From the NCBI RefSeq assembly GCF_036346615.1, contig NZ_CP107836.1:5022001-5086000 (forward strand): DNA of 64,000 nt, read 5' to 3'. How positions within the stretch are numbered: the stretch's first letter is position 1; each line of letters begins with the position of its first letter. Source of the DNA: Streptomyces sp. NBC_00523. Its GTDB lineage: Bacteria; Actinomycetota; Actinomycetes; Streptomycetales; Streptomycetaceae. Below the pieces are notes generated by a model. That model ran no database searches, was not told the DNA's origin, and was given only the letters and a program-made list of their open reading frames with translations. The position numbers and the translations under genes were made by a program. Positions 9,101-17,984 of the stretch are shown piece by piece.

Positions 9101-9637
9101 ATGGGTGACAGTGGGTCCCGTATTACGCGCATTGAGCTGCCGGACGGCACACCGGTCTGGGCCAGGATCTCCGGGGCCGAGGAGCTGACCGGGCCGGGGT
9201 CCGGCGGTGGGCCGACCTACACGGACACCGGGTTCGGGGACTTCGCGGACCAGGTGCAGGCCCGGGTCGAGAGCCTGCACTCCGTGGTGACCGGGGTCGC
9301 GCGCTCGCTCGCCGTGCCGTTGCGGGCGGTGCGGCCGGACCAGGTGAGCGTCGAGTTCGGCATCGAGCTGACCGCCAAGGCCGGGAAGATCGTCGGGCTG
9401 CTCGCGGACGGCGAGGCCAAGGGTGCCATCACGGTCACCCTCACCTGGAACGGCGGCGGGCCGCCCATCGACGCGCCCCCGCCCGCCCCCGTACCGGCGC
9501 AGACGACCCCGCCCTCCGTGCCCCCCGCCGCGCCACCGGGCGCCGGCGCACCTCCCGGCCGTCCGCCCGCCGGGGCACCCCCCGGCGCACCGGCACATCC
9601 CGGCGGTGCGGGCGGCCCCGACGGCGGCGGGGCATGA
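9101..9637 (+). CDS. Trypco1 (CU044_2847-family) domain protein
   Basis: 178 residues. The N-terminal ~115 form a small beta-rich domain (RIELPDGTPVWARIS, VRPDQVSVEFGIELTAKAGK, GAITVTLTWNGG) matching the trypsin-co-occurring domain 1/CU044_2847 type. The rest is a Pro/Gly/Ala-rich tail. It overlaps the next gene in ATGA; that gene encodes a trypsin-like protease, exactly the association the domain is named for. These proteins occur in vWA-MoxR-VMAP conflict systems. Their precise role (protease regulator or ligand sensor) is unresolved. Confidence 0.85.
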   Translation: MGDSGSRITRIELPDGTPVWARISGAEELTGPGSGGGPTYTDTGFGDFADQVQARVESLHSVVTGVARSLAVPLRAVRPDQVSVEFGIELTAKAGKIVGLLADGEAKGAITVTLTWNGGGPPIDAPPPAPVPAQTTPPSVPPAAPPGAGAPPGRPPAGAPPGAPAHPGGAGGPDGGGA

Positions 9638-11697
9638 CCTTCGGGGAACAGGGGGGCGCAGAGGGGGCCCTCGGCCCCGCTCAGGCCGCTCTCATGGACC
9701 TCGTCCAGGACGCCACCGTACGCATCCATCGCCCGCCGTCCGGGTATGCCCAGGACGGGCCGGAAGGGGACTTCCTGGGCAGCGGCTTCTTCGTCGCACC
9801 CAGCTGGGTCCTCACGTGCGCGCACGTGGCGATGCGGGGGGAGGCGGGCATGGTGGGCGTGTGGTTCAAGGAGGACCGCTACAGCGCGGAACTGACCGAG
9901 GTGCCGGGCCGCGTCGTCGCCGCCCTGCCCGGCACCCGGCCCCCGGGCCCGGGCGGCTGGCCCGCCCCCGACCTGGCGCTCATCCAGCTCCAGCGCCCCG
10001 TCGAACACCCCTGCGTGTACGTCACCGAGCGGTCCGAGGCGATGCTCCGCAGCCGCGAGGTCCGCTGCGTGGGCTGGGCGCCCGTCCAGGGCGGCGGGCT
10101 CCAGAACCGCAGCGGCGTCTGCGTCGTCAAGGGCTCGTACGGGGGATCGGGCGACGCCGAACAGGTCGTCAGGATCGACGGCGACTGGGTGGAACTAGGC
10201 ATGTCCGGCGGGCCGTTGGTGGACCTCGCCCGGGGCGAGGTCGTCGGCGTCATCAAGTCGCAGATCAACGGCCACCAGGGCGGTACCGCCGTCGGCGTCG
10301 AACGGCTGCGCACCCTGGAGGTGCCGGCCGGGCCCGTCGAGACCGAGACCGACGACATATACCAGTCCGTCTTCCACGCCCACGACCGCTACCACGCCGA
10401 CCGGCACACCAGCTCCGCCGGGACCGAGCGGACCTGGACCGACGCGCAGAGCGACCTGCCCGACCCGCCCGGCGGCATCCTCGGACCCAAGCTGCGCGCC
10501 GAACTCCTGGGCCGGCTCGCCGAACTGCCGCCCCCGGCCAGCACCCGGTCGCTGCTGACCCTGCTCGACCGGCTGCCCGGGGTGTACGCCCGCGACCACC
10601 GCCCGGCCCCGCGCGGCTGGCGCGACGGGCTCGGCGCGCTGTACGACGCCCGCGCCCGCGACCGCGAGGCGCGGTTCGAGCTGATCGTCCGCTACTGCAT
10701 GGGCGTCCTCGCGGCCGACCGCCCCTGCGGCCAGCTCTCCGTGCGCAACGCCAAGGCGCTCTGGGGCTGGGTCAAGCGCATCGCCGACACCGAACTGCCC
10801 CGCGACCTGCGCCGACAGCTCGACGTGGAGTGGGCCGCGATCCGCCTCCGTCTGGAACAGAACCGCCAGCGGGCCGCCCGCGCCCCGGCGGGCGACCCCG
10901 TCCTCTACGGCGAACGCGACTGCGTCGTGCTCCATGTGGACCTCCAGGGCTGGGCCCGCGACCAGTACGACTGGCGGGTCGCCGTGGACCGCCGGGCCGG
11001 GGAGGCGGAGCCCGTGGACGAGGACAGCCGCGGCGTGCCGCTCGGCACCGTCCCGGACCGGCTGGCCGCCGCGCTGACCGAGGCGTTCCGCCGGTGCGAC
11101 GAACCGGACAGCCCCGCCATGCTCCAGGTCGTCGTCGCGCCCGCGCTCTTCGGCCTTCCGGTGGACGACTGGGAGCTGCCGCCGTCCGGGATGCGGCTCG
11201 GAGCCGTACGCCCTGTGGTGCTGCGCAGCCCGTACCCGGGGGCGGCCGACGAGCGGCCCGCCCGGTGGGACGCGGGTCTGGCGGCCGCGATCCGGGCCGA
11301 GGTCGTCGACTGCGAGGACGAATTGCGGGTACGTGTACCGGAGTCGGCGCGGCTGCGCACCCTGGCCCACGAGACCGTGCCCGTCCTGTGCCGCTACGGC
11401 AACCCGGACCCCGACGTCACGGCCGGGGTGGTGCGGCTGCTCGACAGCGGATTCGGCGTGGCGCTGCTCCAGCGGCGCACGGCGGAGGGCGACACGGTCT
11501 GCAAGGAGTTCCACCGCCGCGTGGTCGAGGCGGTGTCGGACACCCGCACCCACGACCGGCTGCCGTGGAAGATCCACGAACTGAGACGCGGGGTGAGCGC
11601 GGGGCGGACGGAGATGTACTGGTCCGCCGGCGCCGCCCTCTACTACGACGACCCACACCGTCCGCTGCCGGGCTCCGACTTCCTGGAGGCGCCGTGA
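9634..11697 (+). CDS. Trypsin-like serine protease fused to VMAP-C-type domain
   Basis: 687 residues. Residues ~20-230 form a chymotrypsin-fold protease with an apparently complete triad: His64 in VLTCAHVA, Asp113 in APDLALIQL, Ser191 in GMSGGPLVD. There is no signal peptide, so it acts inside the cell. A helical region (~290-390) resembles VMAP-associated/effector-associated segments. The C-terminal ~300 residues fit a VMAP-C-like domain (LHVDLQGWARDQYDW to the end YYDDPHRPLPGSDF). Known context: VMAP proteins work with MoxR ATPases and vWA proteins, and both follow here. Inference: the AAA-vWA pair controls release of this intracellular protease on a trigger. Confidence 0.85.
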   Translation: MTFGEQGGAEGALGPAQAALMDLVQDATVRIHRPPSGYAQDGPEGDFLGSGFFVAPSWVLTCAHVAMRGEAGMVGVWFKEDRYSAELTEVPGRVVAALPGTRPPGPGGWPAPDLALIQLQRPVEHPCVYVTERSEAMLRSREVRCVGWAPVQGGGLQNRSGVCVVKGSYGGSGDAEQVVRIDGDWVELGMSGGPLVDLARGEVVGVIKSQINGHQGGTAVGVERLRTLEVPAGPVETETDDIYQSVFHAHDRYHADRHTSSAGTERTWTDAQSDLPDPPGGILGPKLRAELLGRLAELPPPASTRSLLTLLDRLPGVYARDHRPAPRGWRDGLGALYDARARDREARFELIVRYCMGVLAADRPCGQLSVRNAKALWGWVKRIADTELPRDLRRQLDVEWAAIRLRLEQNRQRAARAPAGDPVLYGERDCVVLHVDLQGWARDQYDWRVAVDRRAGEAEPVDEDSRGVPLGTVPDRLAAALTEAFRRCDEPDSPAMLQVVVAPALFGLPVDDWELPPSGMRLGAVRPVVLRSPYPGAADERPARWDAGLAAAIRAEVVDCEDELRVRVPESARLRTLAHETVPVLCRYGNPDPDVTAGVVRLLDSGFGVALLQRRTAEGDTVCKEFHRRVVEAVSDTRTHDRLPWKIHELRRGVSAGRTEMYWSAGAALYYDDPHRPLPGSDFLEAP

Positions 11698-11827
11698 GCC
11701 ACCGTGCAAAGCATCAGTCGTGTAAGCGAACTGGCCTTCCTCTTACGGGTGTTGAACCGGATCGCTACGGTAGGGCACGTCCGACGCAGGCCGCCCCTGG
11801 CGGACGAGTGACAACGAGGGACACGCT

Positions 11828-12853
11828 ATGAGTGAACCGAGCGAGTGGCTCATCTACCGGGGCATCGGCGAACCGCACGACGAGGTTCCCCAGCTGCCGC
11901 CCCCGCCGCCCTGGCGCGACTTCACCGGAGGCCGCGGGCCCGGCGGGGCGGACGGCGGCGAGTCCGCCGACCGGCGGCTCGGCATCCCCGGGCGCGTCGC
12001 CGAGGAGCACCGGCCCGGCGCCGAGGAACTGGAGATGATCAACGCGGCGCTGTACCTGCGGCGCCCCCTGCTCGTCACCGGGGACCCGGGCGCGGGCAAG
12101 AGCACCCTGGCCCACTCCGTGGCGCGGGAGCTCGAACTCGGCAAGGTGCTGCGCTGGCCCGTGGTCAGCCGCACCACCCTCCAGGACGGCCTGTACCACT
12201 ACGACGCCATCGCCAGGCTCCAGGACGTCCAGATCGCCTCGCACGCGGCGGCCGGCGGCGCGGAAGGGGCCGACGCCGCCCAGAGCGTGGGCAGTTACAT
12301 CCGGCTCGGCCCGCTCGGCACCGCCCTGCTGCCCTCGGACCGGCCGCGCGTCCTGCTCATCGACGAGCTGGACAAGAGCGATATCGACCTCCCCAACGAC
12401 CTGCTGAACGTCCTGGAGGAGGGCGAGTTCGCCATCCCGGAGCTGGAGCGGATCGCCGACCGGCTGCCCGACGGCGAGGCGGACGTCCTCGACCACGACG
12501 GCAACAAGGTCCGCATCAAGGGCGGCCGGGTGCAGTGCCGGGCCTTCCCCTTCGTGGTGCTCACGAGCAACGGCGAGCGGGACTTCCCGGCCCCGCTGAT
12601 GCGCCGCTGCATCCACCTGGAACTCGGCCGCCCCGACCACAAGCGCCTCGCCTCCTTCGTCAAGGCCCACCTCGGCGAGGAGGCCGCCCGCGCCAGCGAC
12701 GACCTGATCGCCCACTTCCTGGAACGCTCCCGCACCGAACTCCTCGCCACGGACCAGCTGCTGAACGCCATATACCTCACGCACGCCGCGTCACCGGCGG
12801 GCCGCGACCGGCTCGCCGACCTGCTCATCCAGCGACTCGACCGGCCGAGGTGA
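11828..12853 (+). CDS. MoxR-type AAA+ ATPase
   Basis: 341 residues. Walker A is GDPGAGKST (about 85-93), Walker B is RVLLIDELDKSDIDLPNDLL, and a sensor-1 Asn lies in VVLTSNGERDFP. The length and the AAPLMRR-like arginine-finger segment (APLMRRCIHLEL) fit the stand-alone MoxR group of conflict systems. Preceded by a 130-base gap, so it may have its own promoter; only 7 bases separate it from the vWA gene. Such ATPases usually act as chaperone-like remodelers on the vWA partner. Confidence 0.9.
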   Translation: MSEPSEWLIYRGIGEPHDEVPQLPPPPPWRDFTGGRGPGGADGGESADRRLGIPGRVAEEHRPGAEELEMINAALYLRRPLLVTGDPGAGKSTLAHSVARELELGKVLRWPVVSRTTLQDGLYHYDAIARLQDVQIASHAAAGGAEGADAAQSVGSYIRLGPLGTALLPSDRPRVLLIDELDKSDIDLPNDLLNVLEEGEFAIPELERIADRLPDGEADVLDHDGNKVRIKGGRVQCRAFPFVVLTSNGERDFPAPLMRRCIHLELGRPDHKRLASFVKAHLGEEAARASDDLIAHFLERSRTELLATDQLLNAIYLTHAASPAGRDRLADLLIQRLDRPR

Positions 12854-12860
12854 GGTTCTG

Positions 12861-15800
12861 ATGTCCGGTGCGGCGGACGAGAACGGTGGCGGCGGCGGGC
12901 CCGGCGCCCCGGAGCTCCACGACGACGGGTTACTGCCCGAGCTGGTCGCGCGGCTGCGCGGCGCCGGGCTCGACCCGGACGTCGAGCAGCTCTGCGACGC
13001 CCTCTGGCTGGCCCGGTGGACCCGCGGCGCGTCCGCGCCCGACGAGGAGGGCGCCGGCCGGGACCTCGCGCGCCGCCTCGGCCACCGCCCCGCCGCGGAG
13101 CGCCCCGACCCACGCCGCACCACCACCCCGGACGCCCGCACCCCGGACACGGACCCGGACGCCCGGCGCGAGGAGACGCCCGCACCGGGGGACGGTGAAC
13201 GGATCTCCCTGCACCCCGTCCCCGGCCGCACGCGGCCCGGCGACCCGGACACGGCACCGGACCCGACGGGCGTGCGGTCCGGCGCGGACGCCCGCGCCGC
13301 CGTGCTGCCCCTCGGCGTACCGGCCGCGCCCGTGCTGCCCGCTCACCTCGAACTGACCCGCGCACTGCGCCCGTTGCAGCGCTACCGCCCGGTCTCCGCA
13401 CCCCTGCGCCAGGTCCTGGACGAGTCGGCGACCGCCGAACGCAGCGCCCGCGCCGGGGGCGTGGTCATGCCGGTCTTCCGGGGGGTCCGGCGCGGCGACG
13501 CCGTCGTCCAGTGCGTGATGGACGCCTCCTCCTCGATGCTGGTCTGGGACCGGCTGTTCGAGGAACTCCAGCAGATCTTCGCCCGGATCGGTGCGTTCCG
13601 GGACGTCCAGATCCGCTACCTCCACCCCGGTCCCGACGGCGGCTGCACGGTAAGCCGCAGCCCCGACCCCGCCGCCGCCCCGCTCCACTCGGCGGACCGG
13701 CTCAGCGACCCCACCGGACGCCGGGTGACCGTCGTCGTCAGCGACTGCGCGGGCCCCCTCTGGCGCACCGGACACGCCCACCGGCTGCTGCACCAGCTCG
13801 CCCGGCTCGCCCCCGTCGCCGTGCTCCAGCCGCTGCCGCAGCGCATGTGGAACCGGACCCGGCTGCCGGTCACCTTCGGCTCGCTCACCCGGGGCGAGGG
13901 TCCGGCCGGGGCCACCCTCCTCAAGGTCAGCGGCGACGCCGGAACGGGCCCCGCCCACCCCGGCGCCCTCGCCGTCCCCGTGCTGCCGCCGGTCGCGGAC
14001 GCGCTCGCCGCCTGGGCCCGGCTGCTCTCCGGCACCGGCGCGGCCTCGGTGCCGGGCGCGGTCGGCTGGGTCCGCGCCGACCAGCCCGCCGCCCCCGCCC
14101 GCCGCCCGGGCGACACCCCGTCCTCCCTGCAACTGGTCAGCCGGTTCCGCTCGACGGCCTCCCCGGCGGCCGGACAGCTCGCCGTCTACCTCGCGGCGGC
14201 CCCCCTCTACCTCCCCGTCATGCAACTCGTCCAGCGCACGATGCTGCCCCACTCCGGCCCCTCCGAACTCGCCGAGGTCCTGCTCAGCGGACTCCTCAAG
14301 CGGCAGGAGGGCGGCACCGGACGCGGCCAGTGGTACGTCTTCGAGCCCGACGTGCAGGAAGCACTGCTCGGGCCCCTCGGCCGCGACGAGGCCCTCCTCG
14401 TACTCAAGCACTGCTCGCAGTACATAGAGCAGCGGTTCGGCAAGGGCGGGCCCAACTTCCCGGCCCTGGCCTACGCCCAGCTCGGCGACGGCACCACCCG
14501 CGACGCCGGGCACGGCACCCCCTGGCCCCTCCCCGCCCGGGACGCCGACGGGGACACGGACGAAGCCGACGAGAGTGAGGAGAACGACGGGAACGGGGGG
14601 AACGAGACACCCGGGGGCCCACGCGTCCCCCACGCCTTTGCCGAAGTCGCAGCCCGCGTACTGGAGCGATTCATGCCCGTACCGCCACGATTCGTCGCCC
14701 GGGAGCCCAAGACCCCCGGAAACCCCCAGGCCGCCGGCCTCGCCGTGCGCCGCGCGCGGGAACTCGTGCGCCACTTCGAGACCGACAAGATGGTGCAGCG
14801 CCTGATCGACGCCGTACAGCTGCTCAGGGGCGCCGCCGAGCACGGCCGGGCCCCCTCCGACGACACCGAACTCCAGGCGGAGTACGCGCGCTGCGTGCTG
14901 CGCCTGTGGGAGGTCCAGGGCGGCGCCGACCTGCTGGAAGAGGCCGAACGCGCCGCGGAACGGGCCGCCGCCCGCCCCGGCGCCGTACGGGAACGCGCGG
15001 TGCTCGCCAAGGTGCTGCACGCGGCCGCCGACGACCGGCGCAGGCGCGGCGACCGGCGCGGCGCGCTGGAGCTGCTGCGGCGCGCCGACCGCGAGTACAC
15101 CGCGGCCTGCGCCAGCCCCGGCCTGGAGCCCGGCGAAGCCCTCCGCCTCACCCTGGAACGCGTCCGGGCCCTGGAGGCGCAGTGGCGGCTCGACGGCGAC
15201 ACCGCCCTCCTCCAGAGCGCCTGCGGCATGCTCGAAGCGTTCGCCGACGCCTGGCCCGACCAGGAGAACCGACCCGCCGTCCTGCCCCTCCAGCACGGCC
15301 GCACCCTCCTGAAGCTGGCCCGCGCCACCCAGGACGGCGAACAGTCCCGCGAGTACGCCCGCCAGTCGGCCCGGTCCCTGCGCACCGCGTTCGCCCAGAG
15401 CACCGGGCAGACCATGGGCACCGAGGTCCGCATCGTCCTGGACCTGGTCGACGCGCTGCTCGCCTCGGGCGCCGAGCCGGAGGAGGCCGCCACCCTCACC
15501 GCCCAGTCGCTGGAGACCGTACGCGACCAGCGGCAGCGCGCCCAGCTCCAGACCCGGGCCGGCCGGGTCCGGGCCGCCCGCTACGAACACACCGGCGACC
15601 CCGCCGAACTCGTCGCCGCCGCCGAGTGGTTCGCCCGCGCGGCCCGGGGCATCCCCCGCGACTCGCGCGCCTACACCGACCTGCTCGCCGAGTGGGGCGC
15701 CACGCTGCTGCGCCGCGCCGAACTCCCGGACGGCCGCGCGCACATCGGCGCGGCGGTCCGGGTCCTGCGCGACTGCCGCTCCGAGATGCCGGCCGGCGGC

Positions 15801-16280
15801 GCCCAGCAGTCCGAGCGCCTGCTGATGCTGGGCCGCGCCCTGATGCTGCGCCACCGCGCCACGGCGGACCGGGTCGACCTGCGGGAGGCCGAGTACCTCT
15901 TCAAGCTGGCGGCCGAGGAGGCCACCGCCCCGCTCACCGCCGCCCGCTGCTGGCTGGAGCTGGGACGGGCCCTCCTCCAGGCGGCCGGGGTCCTCGACCG
16001 CCCGGCCCGCCGCGACGAGGCCGCGGAGGCGTTCCGGTCGGCCGCCGACGCGGCCGCCGAGGCGCAAACGGAGCAGGAGAGTCCACAACATCTCCAGGAA
16101 GCCGTGGAGTTGGCTGCTACAGCCAACCACTGGCGGGGTATGACGTACGAGAGGGCGGGACGCCCCCGGGCCGCGCGCGACGCGTACCGGGCGGCCCGCC
16201 AGGAGTGGCGCAAACTGCCGGACACCGGCGGCGCGGCGGGTGAGGCGACCGCCGAGCGGCTGGCGGAGCTGGAGCGGTGA
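12861..16280 (+). CDS. vWA-domain protein with TPR-like C-terminus (SAV_2336 type)
   Basis: 1,139 residues. The disordered N-terminus (about 40-150) is rich in Pro, Asp and Arg. The vWA-like domain starts near residue 205, with a complete MIDAS DxSxS motif (DASSS, Asp221-Ser225). A middle segment (VSRFRSTASPAAGQLAVYLA ... SGLLKRQEGG) matches SAV_2336-type proteins. From ~600 the sequence is helical with repeated Ala/Arg-rich pairs (RRRGDRRGALELLRRADREY) that look TPR-like. It is the partner of the MoxR ATPase and the third element of the vWA-MoxR-VMAP set. The TPR tail probably recruits other components. Confidence 0.85.
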   Translation: MSGAADENGGGGGPGAPELHDDGLLPELVARLRGAGLDPDVEQLCDALWLARWTRGASAPDEEGAGRDLARRLGHRPAAERPDPRRTTTPDARTPDTDPDARREETPAPGDGERISLHPVPGRTRPGDPDTAPDPTGVRSGADARAAVLPLGVPAAPVLPAHLELTRALRPLQRYRPVSAPLRQVLDESATAERSARAGGVVMPVFRGVRRGDAVVQCVMDASSSMLVWDRLFEELQQIFARIGAFRDVQIRYLHPGPDGGCTVSRSPDPAAAPLHSADRLSDPTGRRVTVVVSDCAGPLWRTGHAHRLLHQLARLAPVAVLQPLPQRMWNRTRLPVTFGSLTRGEGPAGATLLKVSGDAGTGPAHPGALAVPVLPPVADALAAWARLLSGTGAASVPGAVGWVRADQPAAPARRPGDTPSSLQLVSRFRSTASPAAGQLAVYLAAAPLYLPVMQLVQRTMLPHSGPSELAEVLLSGLLKRQEGGTGRGQWYVFEPDVQEALLGPLGRDEALLVLKHCSQYIEQRFGKGGPNFPALAYAQLGDGTTRDAGHGTPWPLPARDADGDTDEADESEENDGNGGNETPGGPRVPHAFAEVAARVLERFMPVPPRFVAREPKTPGNPQAAGLAVRRARELVRHFETDKMVQRLIDAVQLLRGAAEHGRAPSDDTELQAEYARCVLRLWEVQGGADLLEEAERAAERAAARPGAVRERAVLAKVLHAAADDRRRRGDRRGALELLRRADREYTAACASPGLEPGEALRLTLERVRALEAQWRLDGDTALLQSACGMLEAFADAWPDQENRPAVLPLQHGRTLLKLARATQDGEQSREYARQSARSLRTAFAQSTGQTMGTEVRIVLDLVDALLASGAEPEEAATLTAQSLETVRDQRQRAQLQTRAGRVRAARYEHTGDPAELVAAAEWFARAARGIPRDSRAYTDLLAEWGATLLRRAELPDGRAHIGAAVRVLRDCRSEMPAGGAQQSERLLMLGRALMLRHRATADRVDLREAEYLFKLAAEEATAPLTAARCWLELGRALLQAAGVLDRPARRDEAAEAFRSAADAAAEAQTEQESPQHLQEAVELAATANHWRGMTYERAGRPRAARDAYRAARQEWRKLPDTGGAAGEATAERLAELER

Positions 16281-16432
16281 GAGCGGCGCGCTCGACGGCG
16301 AGCGTGGCCCGGGCCCCGGCGTACACGTAGGGCGGGGCACGACAAGGCAGGTCAGGGATGCGGGACCGGCGGGACGCGCTCAACGGCGAGCGGGTCACCG
16401 GCCGGCCCGGTGCTGCGGTACGGGGAGGCGTG

Positions 16433-16621
16433 ATGAGCGAGTCGACACGATACGAGGGAACGGGCACGGCCGGCACGGGTGAACTGCCGGACCTGCTGGG
16501 CCTGGACCTGGCGACCCTGAGGACGATGGACCACCCGGTGCTGTCCGAGGTGGTGGCCGATCTGCGCGGTCGGGCGGAGCAGCCGAAGGAAATGCTCTGG
16601 GGGTTCACCAACGCGTTCTGA
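16433..16621 (+). CDS. fxsA: FxsA-type RiPP precursor peptide (C-terminal GFTNAF)
   Basis: 62-residue peptide starting at the ATG at 16433, which has the ribosome site GGGGAGG eight bases upstream (an earlier in-frame ATG at 16358 lacks one). The leader-like part (LPDLLGLDLATLRTMDHPVL) matches FxSxx-COOH precursors and the C-terminus is MLWGFTNAF. The family motif is Phe-x-Ser-x-x-COOH; here the Ser position is Asn (F-T-N-A-F). FxsB-type enzymes join an aromatic ring to the beta-carbon two residues on, and Asn is an accepted partner in related cyclophane RiPPs. The predicted product therefore carries a Phe58-Asn60 cyclophane. No signal peptide. Confidence 0.82.
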   Translation: MSESTRYEGTGTAGTGELPDLLGLDLATLRTMDHPVLSEVVADLRGRAEQPKEMLWGFTNAF

Positions 16622-16769
16622 GCGTCGTACCGCACGGTTTCGGCCGGGGGGTGTGCCCGTTCAGGACATCATGGCCCGGGCCGGGCCTGCGTCCGCCGTA
16701 CGACGGGGACACTCACCCCGGGCCGACAGCGGGGCCATCCCGGCCGGCGTACAGCACGGGGGTGCTCGA

Positions 16770-17984
16770 ATGGCTGGACGGACGACGCCGCGGGGGGAGC
16801 GGTCCGCGGAACCGGCGCCGCAGGGTGATGCCCGTGCGCACCCGGTGCCCTTCGGGCAGTTCATCGTGAAGGTGCACGGCCGCTGCAACCTGGCCTGCCG
16901 TTACTGCTACCTGTACGAGGGCCCCGACCGCACCTGGCGCGACCGGCCGTCCGCCGCGTCGCCCGCCGTCCTCGACCGCACCACCGCCCGGATCGCCGAG
17001 CACGCGGCCGCCCACGGGCTCGGGAGCGTCGCCCTCGTCCTGCACGGCGGCGAACCCCTGCTCGCCGGGCCGGGCCGGCTGGCCGCCCTCGCCGACGCGG
17101 TGCGCGAACGGGTGCCGGCGGACTGCGCCGTCCACACAACCGTGCAGACCAACGCCACCCTGCTCACCGGCCCCGCCGTCACCACGCTCGCCCGGCACGG
17201 CATCCGCGTCGGCATCAGCCTCGACGGCGGGCTCGCCGCCCACAACACCCTGCGCCTTGACCACGCGGGCCGCCCCTCCTGGCCCGCCGCCTCCCGGGGC
17301 GCCCGGCTCCTGGCCGACCACCACCCCGAGGCGTACGCGGGCATCCTCACCGTCGTGGACCCGGACACCGACCCGCTGGAGATGTACGAGTCACTGCTCG
17401 CCCTGCGCCCTCCGGCCCTGGACCTCCTGCTGCCGCACGGCAACTGGTCCAGCCCGCCGCCGGGCCTCTCCGCCGCTCCCGGTCCGGGGCGCCCCACCCC
17501 GTACGGCGACTGGCTGTGCACGGTCTTCGACCGCTGGTGGGGGGCGCCCCGGCGGGAGACCAGGATCCGGCTGTTCGAGGAGTGCTTCGCGCTGCTCCTC
17601 GGGCTGCCCGCCGCGACCGAATCCCTCGGCCTGGACCCTGTCAACGCGGTCGTGGTCGAGACGGACGGCTCCATCGAGCAGGTCGACTCGCTCAAGTCCG
17701 CGTACGACGGCGCGGCCGCCACCGGCCTCGACGTCTTCCACCACACCTTCGACGAGGCGCTGCGCCACCCGGGCGTGGCCGCCCGCCAGGCGGGGGCCGG
17801 CGCGCTCGCCGCCGCCTGCCGCGCCTGCCCGCTGCTGACCGTGTGCGGGGGCGGCCACTACGCACACCGCTACCGCGCAGACAACGGCTTCCGGAACCCC
17901 TCCGTCTACTGCGCCGACCTCGAACGGCTGATCCGCCACATCGCGGACCGGCTGGCCGATGCAACCGCTGGAGACCCCCCATGA
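16770..17984 (+). CDS. fxsB: FxsB-family radical SAM/SPASM cyclophane-forming maturase
   Basis: 404 residues from the ATG at 16770 (a GTG at 16653 and an ATG at 16671 are possible earlier starts). Radical SAM CxxxCxxC: Cys39, Cys43, Cys46 in CNLACRYC. GGEP motif: LHGGEPLL. C-terminal SPASM-type cysteines: CRACPLLTVCGGG and VYCADLERL, for auxiliary iron-sulfur clusters. Known family activity: a three-residue cyclophane in the partner FxsA peptide. It lies 148 bases after fxsA and overlaps the HExxH gene by ATGA, so one operon is likely. Confidence 0.9.
   Translation: MAGRTTPRGERSAEPAPQGDARAHPVPFGQFIVKVHGRCNLACRYCYLYEGPDRTWRDRPSAASPAVLDRTTARIAEHAAAHGLGSVALVLHGGEPLLAGPGRLAALADAVRERVPADCAVHTTVQTNATLLTGPAVTTLARHGIRVGISLDGGLAAHNTLRLDHAGRPSWPAASRGARLLADHHPEAYAGILTVVDPDTDPLEMYESLLALRPPALDLLLPHGNWSSPPPGLSAAPGPGRPTPYGDWLCTVFDRWWGAPRRETRIRLFEECFALLLGLPAATESLGLDPVNAVVVETDGSIEQVDSLKSAYDGAAATGLDVFHHTFDEALRHPGVAARQAGAGALAAACRACPLLTVCGGGHYAHRYRADNGFRNPSVYCADLERLIRHIADRLADATAGDPP

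Noticed and set aside
12930..16340. Long open frame on the minus strand opposite the vWA gene
   Set aside because: Low-complexity Gly/Ala/Arg/Pro translation without domains; mirrors the high GC third-position bias of the real gene.
16653..16769. Extended N-terminus of the first FxsB from GTG 16653 or ATG 16671
   Set aside because: Added residues show no family similarity and the ATG at 16770 sits closer to the conserved PFxQFIVKVH start, with GGGGGTG upstream.
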